Source: Raineya sp.
GTDB lineage: Bacteria; Bacteroidota; Bacteroidia; Cytophagales; Thermonemataceae
Assembly (NCBI GenBank): GCA_025054975.1
Contig: JANWZC010000004.1
Coordinates: forward strand, 1 to 32,647
Length of the DNA stretch: 32,647 nucleotides
Reading direction: 5' to 3'
Part shown: piece by piece, positions 29,223 to 32,647 of the stretch
How positions within the stretch are numbered: position 1 is the stretch's first letter
How the letters are laid out: each line of letters opens with the position of its first letter
The notes under the pieces: generated by a model
The model's database searches: none
What the model was told of the DNA's origin: nothing
What the model saw: only the letters and a program-made list of their open reading frames with translations
Position numbers and translations under genes: made by a program

Positions 29223-30254
29223 ATGAAACGTACAGAAATTAGCAGTATTGGTGAGTTTGGTTTGATTAAACTTCTTACGGAAAAAACGCAACGTTTTCAC
29301 GCTCAAACAATCAAAGGTGTGGGTGATGATGCAGCAGTTTGGGATACAGGTGAAAAATATTTGGTCTGCTCCACCGATTTACTTATAGAAGGCATACACT
29401 TTGACCTCACCTATATGCCTTTGAAACATTTGGGTTACAAGGCTATCGCTGTCAATATTTCGGATATAGCCGCTATGAATGCCTTGCCTACACAAATTTT
29501 GGTTTCAATAGCAGTGAGCAATCGGTTTTCGGTGGAGGCTTTGCAAGAAATTTACGAGGGCATACATACTGCTTGTCAAAATTACAAGGTGGATTTAGTA
29601 GGTGGAGATACTACTGCCTCACGAAGCGGACTTTTTATTTCGGTGATGGCTTTAGGGGAAGTTGCCAAAGATAAAATCACTTATCGCAATACCGCCCGCA
29701 AAGGTGATATTATTTGTGTTACAGGTGATTTGGGAGCGGCTTATATGGGTTTGCAGGTATTAGAGCGTGAAAAACAGGTATTTCTAGCTAATCCTGACAT
29801 GCAACCCGAATTGGAGGGCAGAGATTATGTAGTGCGTAGGCAATTACGTCCCGAAGCACGTACAGATATCATCTATGAACTGGCTGATTTACAAGTAGTA
29901 CCAACAGCTATGATTGACATTTCTGATGGCTTGGCTTCAGAAATTTTACATCTTTGTACGCAGTCAGGTTTGGGAGCAATGATTTATGAAGATAAATTGC
30001 CTATTGCACAAGAAACCTACGATGCAGCCATCAACGATTTTAATATCTCACCTATCACCGCTGCCCTCAATGGCGGTGAAGATTACGAATTACTTTTCAG
30101 CATTCGGCAAGAAGATTACGAAAAAATCAAATTACACCCTGAAATTAGCACCATTGGCTATTTCACTGAACCTGAAAAACAAGTCCATTTAGTTTTGCGT
30201 TCTGGTAATACTGCTAAAATTCAAGCACAAGGTTGGCAACACTTCAAAGGATGA
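29223..30254 (+). CDS. thiL: thiamine-monophosphate kinase
   Basis: SIGEFGLIKLL, GVGDDAAVWD, DLLIEGIHFDL, VNISDIAAMNALP, VGGDTTAS, MIDISDGLASE, LNGGEDYELLFS. Start 29223 (MKRTEIS) preferred over 29130. Confidence 0.93.
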   Translation: MKRTEISSIGEFGLIKLLTEKTQRFHAQTIKGVGDDAAVWDTGEKYLVCSTDLLIEGIHFDLTYMPLKHLGYKAIAVNISDIAAMNALPTQILVSIAVSNRFSVEALQEIYEGIHTACQNYKVDLVGGDTTASRSGLFISVMALGEVAKDKITYRNTARKGDIICVTGDLGAAYMGLQVLEREKQVFLANPDMQPELEGRDYVVRRQLRPEARTDIIYELADLQVVPTAMIDISDGLASEILHLCTQSGLGAMIYEDKLPIAQETYDAAINDFNISPITAALNGGEDYELLFSIRQEDYEKIKLHPEISTIGYFTEPEKQVHLVLRSGNTAKIQAQGWQHFKG

Positions 30255-30443
30255 AATTAAAGAAAAAAATTACATCACCATCTCTCAAAGTTGTAACAAA
30301 TAGAACAATGTTTCTGTTCTTATTTGTGTAGATTTCAAGAGTATGGCAAAAACCAATAACAAATACCCACTTATTTTTAGACAAAACTTTTTTATTTCTT
30401 GCGTGGCAAATACAAGTTTCAAACCAATTCTTTTGAAAAAATT

Positions 30444-30474
30444 TTTGTAAATTCGTAAAATTTACATAACTTTG
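30444..30474 (+). promoter_or_regulatory. consensus Bacteroidota promoter with no ORF immediately downstream
   Basis: TTTG (30444-30447)-N19-TAACTTTG (30467-30474). Confidence 0.7.
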
Positions 30475-30478
30475 AAGC

Positions 30479-30546
30479 GGAAATAAAGTTTGAGATTTAA
30501 GCTCTACTGAAATGCCCGGAAGTTTCTTGCGGGCTTTTCGTTTTTT
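30479..30546 (+). ncRNA. candidate small RNA of about 65-70 nt
   Basis: Starts just after a consensus promoter and ends in an intrinsic terminator (GCCCG...CGGGC then TTTTCGTTTTTT); no plausible ORF. Confidence 0.5.
30514..30546 (+). terminator. intrinsic terminator of the candidate small RNA
   Basis: GCCCG-(g)AAG-TTT-CTT(g)-CGGGC followed by TTTTCGTTTTTT. Confidence 0.75.
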
Positions 30547-30705
30547 ATGGAAATAAAGAGGATTTCCCTTCTGAACTCTACTGAAATGCGATTTTCGCAA
30601 TAGATTAAGATACCTTTTTATTTGTATTACGCAGGATTTTTCAAAAGGTTTCACAAAAAGTAAAAAAAATTTTGTAACTTGGGCAAAAATATTCCTGCAA
30701 CGCTT

Positions 30706-32647
30706 ATGCAACAACTTTTTACACTTCTATCATACTTTTTTATTTTTTCTTTGTTTGCACAAAGGCAAAACTCTGCTTGTTCTTATCATAGAAATTTGGC
30801 TTGCCATACCAACGAAAGACTGAATTTCTCCCAAGACCTTTACAACAAAATGATGCTTTACGATGTAAAGCAGTATCATTTAAATCTTAACGTAGAAACT
30901 AATACTACTTTCATTTCAGGCAATGTACGTATTTTTGCCCAAGCCAATGCGAACATTACTACTTTTGCCTTTGAGTTGCATCCTAATTATACAATCAGCT
31001 CGGTAGTAGTGAAAAATATCACGCATACAGGCTCGGCTATTACACGCACCAACAACGAAATTCGTGTTAATCTGATAGGTACTATCAACGAAGGAGAATT
31101 TTTTGAAGCAATTATTTATTACAGCGGCAATGGTCCCGTGGATAACAGCAATCCTGATGCAGGATTTTGCCAACGAACTGCCCCCAACGGCAAAAAATAC
31201 ACCTACACCATGAGCCAACCTTATGGCACTGCCGACTGGATGCCTGTCAAACAAATTCTTGCCGACAAAGCCGACTCTGTGAAAGTGTATATTACCACCT
31301 CTGCCACCAATAGAGTAGGTTCGCAAGGAATTTTGAAGCAAGTTGTTAATGTGGGAGGTGGAAAATTGCGTTACGAGTGGGAAAGTAAATATCCCATAGC
31401 CTATTACTTGATTTCCTTTGCCGTAGGCGAATACAGCGATTATGTAGTAAATGCAAATTTCAACTCCAAAACCATTCCCATAATCAATTATTTGTACGAT
31501 AATGCTTCTATTACAGCTAACCAAGCCAACTTGAACCAAACCAAAGCTACTTTGGAAAAATTTTGCGAACTTTTTGGTGAATATCCCTTTGCCAATGAAA
31601 AATACGGACATTGCCAAGTGCCTCACAATTTCTACTTGGAAAATCAAACCATGTCTTCTATGATGGGCTTTCCGAACACTGTGATAGCCCACGAACTCGC
31701 CCATCAATGGTTTGGTAATGCCCTTACGCTTTTCTCTTTTAGTGAAATCGGACTTACCGAAGGTTTTGCAACTTACTCTGAATATTTGTACCGAGAGCAT
31801 TTTGTTAGTTTAAGTTCTGCTCAAAATACCTACAACAGCTGGCGAAATAATGTAATGAGCCAACCTGGTGGTAGTGTATATCTTGCCGACTCGCTCAATA
31901 CTACAGCGATGTTTGATAATCGCTTGATTTATCAAAAAGGAGCTTGCCTTATTCACATGATACGCTATTTGGTGAATAATGACGCTCTTTTCACGCAAGC
32001 AATCAATACTTTTACGAATACCTACAAACATCAAAATGTCAATTACAATCTATTTGCAAGCGTTGTGCAGAATGTTACAGGGGTAAATCTTACGCAAGAT
32101 TTCTTACCGCAATGGTTCAGAGGAGAAGGTTATCCAACTTACAGAATTACTTGGAATTGGAAAGATGGCTTTTTTCATCTTATTTCTGAACAAACTACTT
32201 CAAAGCCTTCGGTTACAACCTTTTTCAAAATGCCTTTTGAGTTGGGCTTAACTGACATCAATGGCAATACCACGATTGTGCGTTTTGCCCAAAATGCAAA
32301 TTTCCAAAAACATAAAATTCCCTTTGCTTCGCAGGTAGTTAGTGTAAGTTTTGACCCTCGTATTTTTTTGGTTGCCAAAAGTACACTTACCTACGACAAT
32401 ACGCTCATTGTAGAAGATACACCACCCCAAATCGTAGAACTTCATCCTGTTCATTTGGCTAATCAAGTAGCCGTAGATAGTCCTTTGGAAATTACTTTTG
32501 ATGAAAATATTTTTGTAGGTTCAGGCAAAATTTGGATAAAAAATGCCGAAAATGATGCCATATTCCACGAATTTAATGCCAATGGAGCAGGTGTAAATGT
32601 AAGCGGTAGGAAGTTGCGTCTCAAAACTCCTCAAAATTTTGCTCCTG
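30706..32647 (+). CDS. M1-family aminopeptidase with C-terminal Ig-like (Big_5/SbsA-like) region, truncated by the window end
   Basis: Open frame from ATG 30706 (MQQLFTLLSYFFIFSLFAQRQNSACSYHRNLACH) to the window end. Zinc motif VIAHELAHQWFGNALT...LTEGFATYSEYLY; LENQTMSSM in the GxMEN region; C-terminal PPQIVELHPVHLANQVAVDSPLEITFDENIFVGSGKIWI. Absent from the ORF track because no stop lies inside the window. Confidence 0.9.
   Translation, partial: MQQLFTLLSYFFIFSLFAQRQNSACSYHRNLACHTNERLNFSQDLYNKMMLYDVKQYHLNLNVETNTTFISGNVRIFAQANANITTFAFELHPNYTISSVVVKNITHTGSAITRTNNEIRVNLIGTINEGEFFEAIIYYSGNGPVDNSNPDAGFCQRTAPNGKKYTYTMSQPYGTADWMPVKQILADKADSVKVYITTSATNRVGSQGILKQVVNVGGGKLRYEWESKYPIAYYLISFAVGEYSDYVVNANFNSKTIPIINYLYDNASITANQANLNQTKATLEKFCELFGEYPFANEKYGHCQVPHNFYLENQTMSSMMGFPNTVIAHELAHQWFGNALTLFSFSEIGLTEGFATYSEYLYREHFVSLSSAQNTYNSWRNNVMSQPGGSVYLADSLNTTAMFDNRLIYQKGACLIHMIRYLVNNDALFTQAINTFTNTYKHQNVNYNLFASVVQNVTGVNLTQDFLPQWFRGEGYPTYRITWNWKDGFFHLISEQTTSKPSVTTFFKMPFELGLTDINGNTTIVRFAQNANFQKHKIPFASQVVSVSFDPRIFLVAKSTLTYDNTLIVEDTPPQIVELHPVHLANQVAVDSPLEITFDENIFVGSGKIWIKNAENDAIFHEFNANGAGVNVSGRKLRLKTPQNFAP

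Noticed and set aside
30479-30600. Two-repeat CRISPR or tracrRNA-like locus
   Set aside because: Only two partial copies of a 14-mer, no cas genes nearby; promoter/terminator layout fits a small RNA better.
30916-31800. 294-aa minus-strand ORF
   Set aside because: Antisense to the M1 aminopeptidase frame, which carries clear catalytic motifs; no recognisable domain on the minus strand.

Overview
AT-rich chromosomal window of a Bacteroidota (Cytophagales-like) bacterium. Support for this comes from gldD, a type IX secretion (T9SS) sorting domain, DUF2723 and DUF4783 families, and TTTG-N19/20-TANNTTTG promoters. Most of it is ordinary core genome: deoC, hisS, a DUF2723 membrane protein, class I fructose-bisphosphate aldolase, two histidine kinases, a PhoB-like regulator, a NUDIX hydrolase, gldD, an ALDH7-type dehydrogenase, an acyl-CoA carboxylase beta subunit, an RsmF-like methyltransferase, a LysM protein, alanine dehydrogenase, clpP, thiL, and a 3'-truncated M1 aminopeptidase that is missing from the ORF track. 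A decayed IS1-family transposase sits at the left edge. I see no defence island, CRISPR array, prophage, rRNA or tRNA. The unexplained signal is mostly intergenic: (1) a promoter-to-terminator unit at about 30444-30546 followed by a partial tandem copy, a candidate small RNA; (2) two 7-bp tandem-repeat arrays (AGACACA-like) at 1219-1288 and 28142-28183; (3) a ~97-nt near-complete hairpin at 20315-20411; (4) a ~73-nt nested hairpin plus a second hairpin between clpP and thiL, flanked by a 12-bp direct repeat; (5) an in-frame TGA splitting an M43 metalloprotease from its T9SS sorting domain. No complete new multi-gene system is visible.
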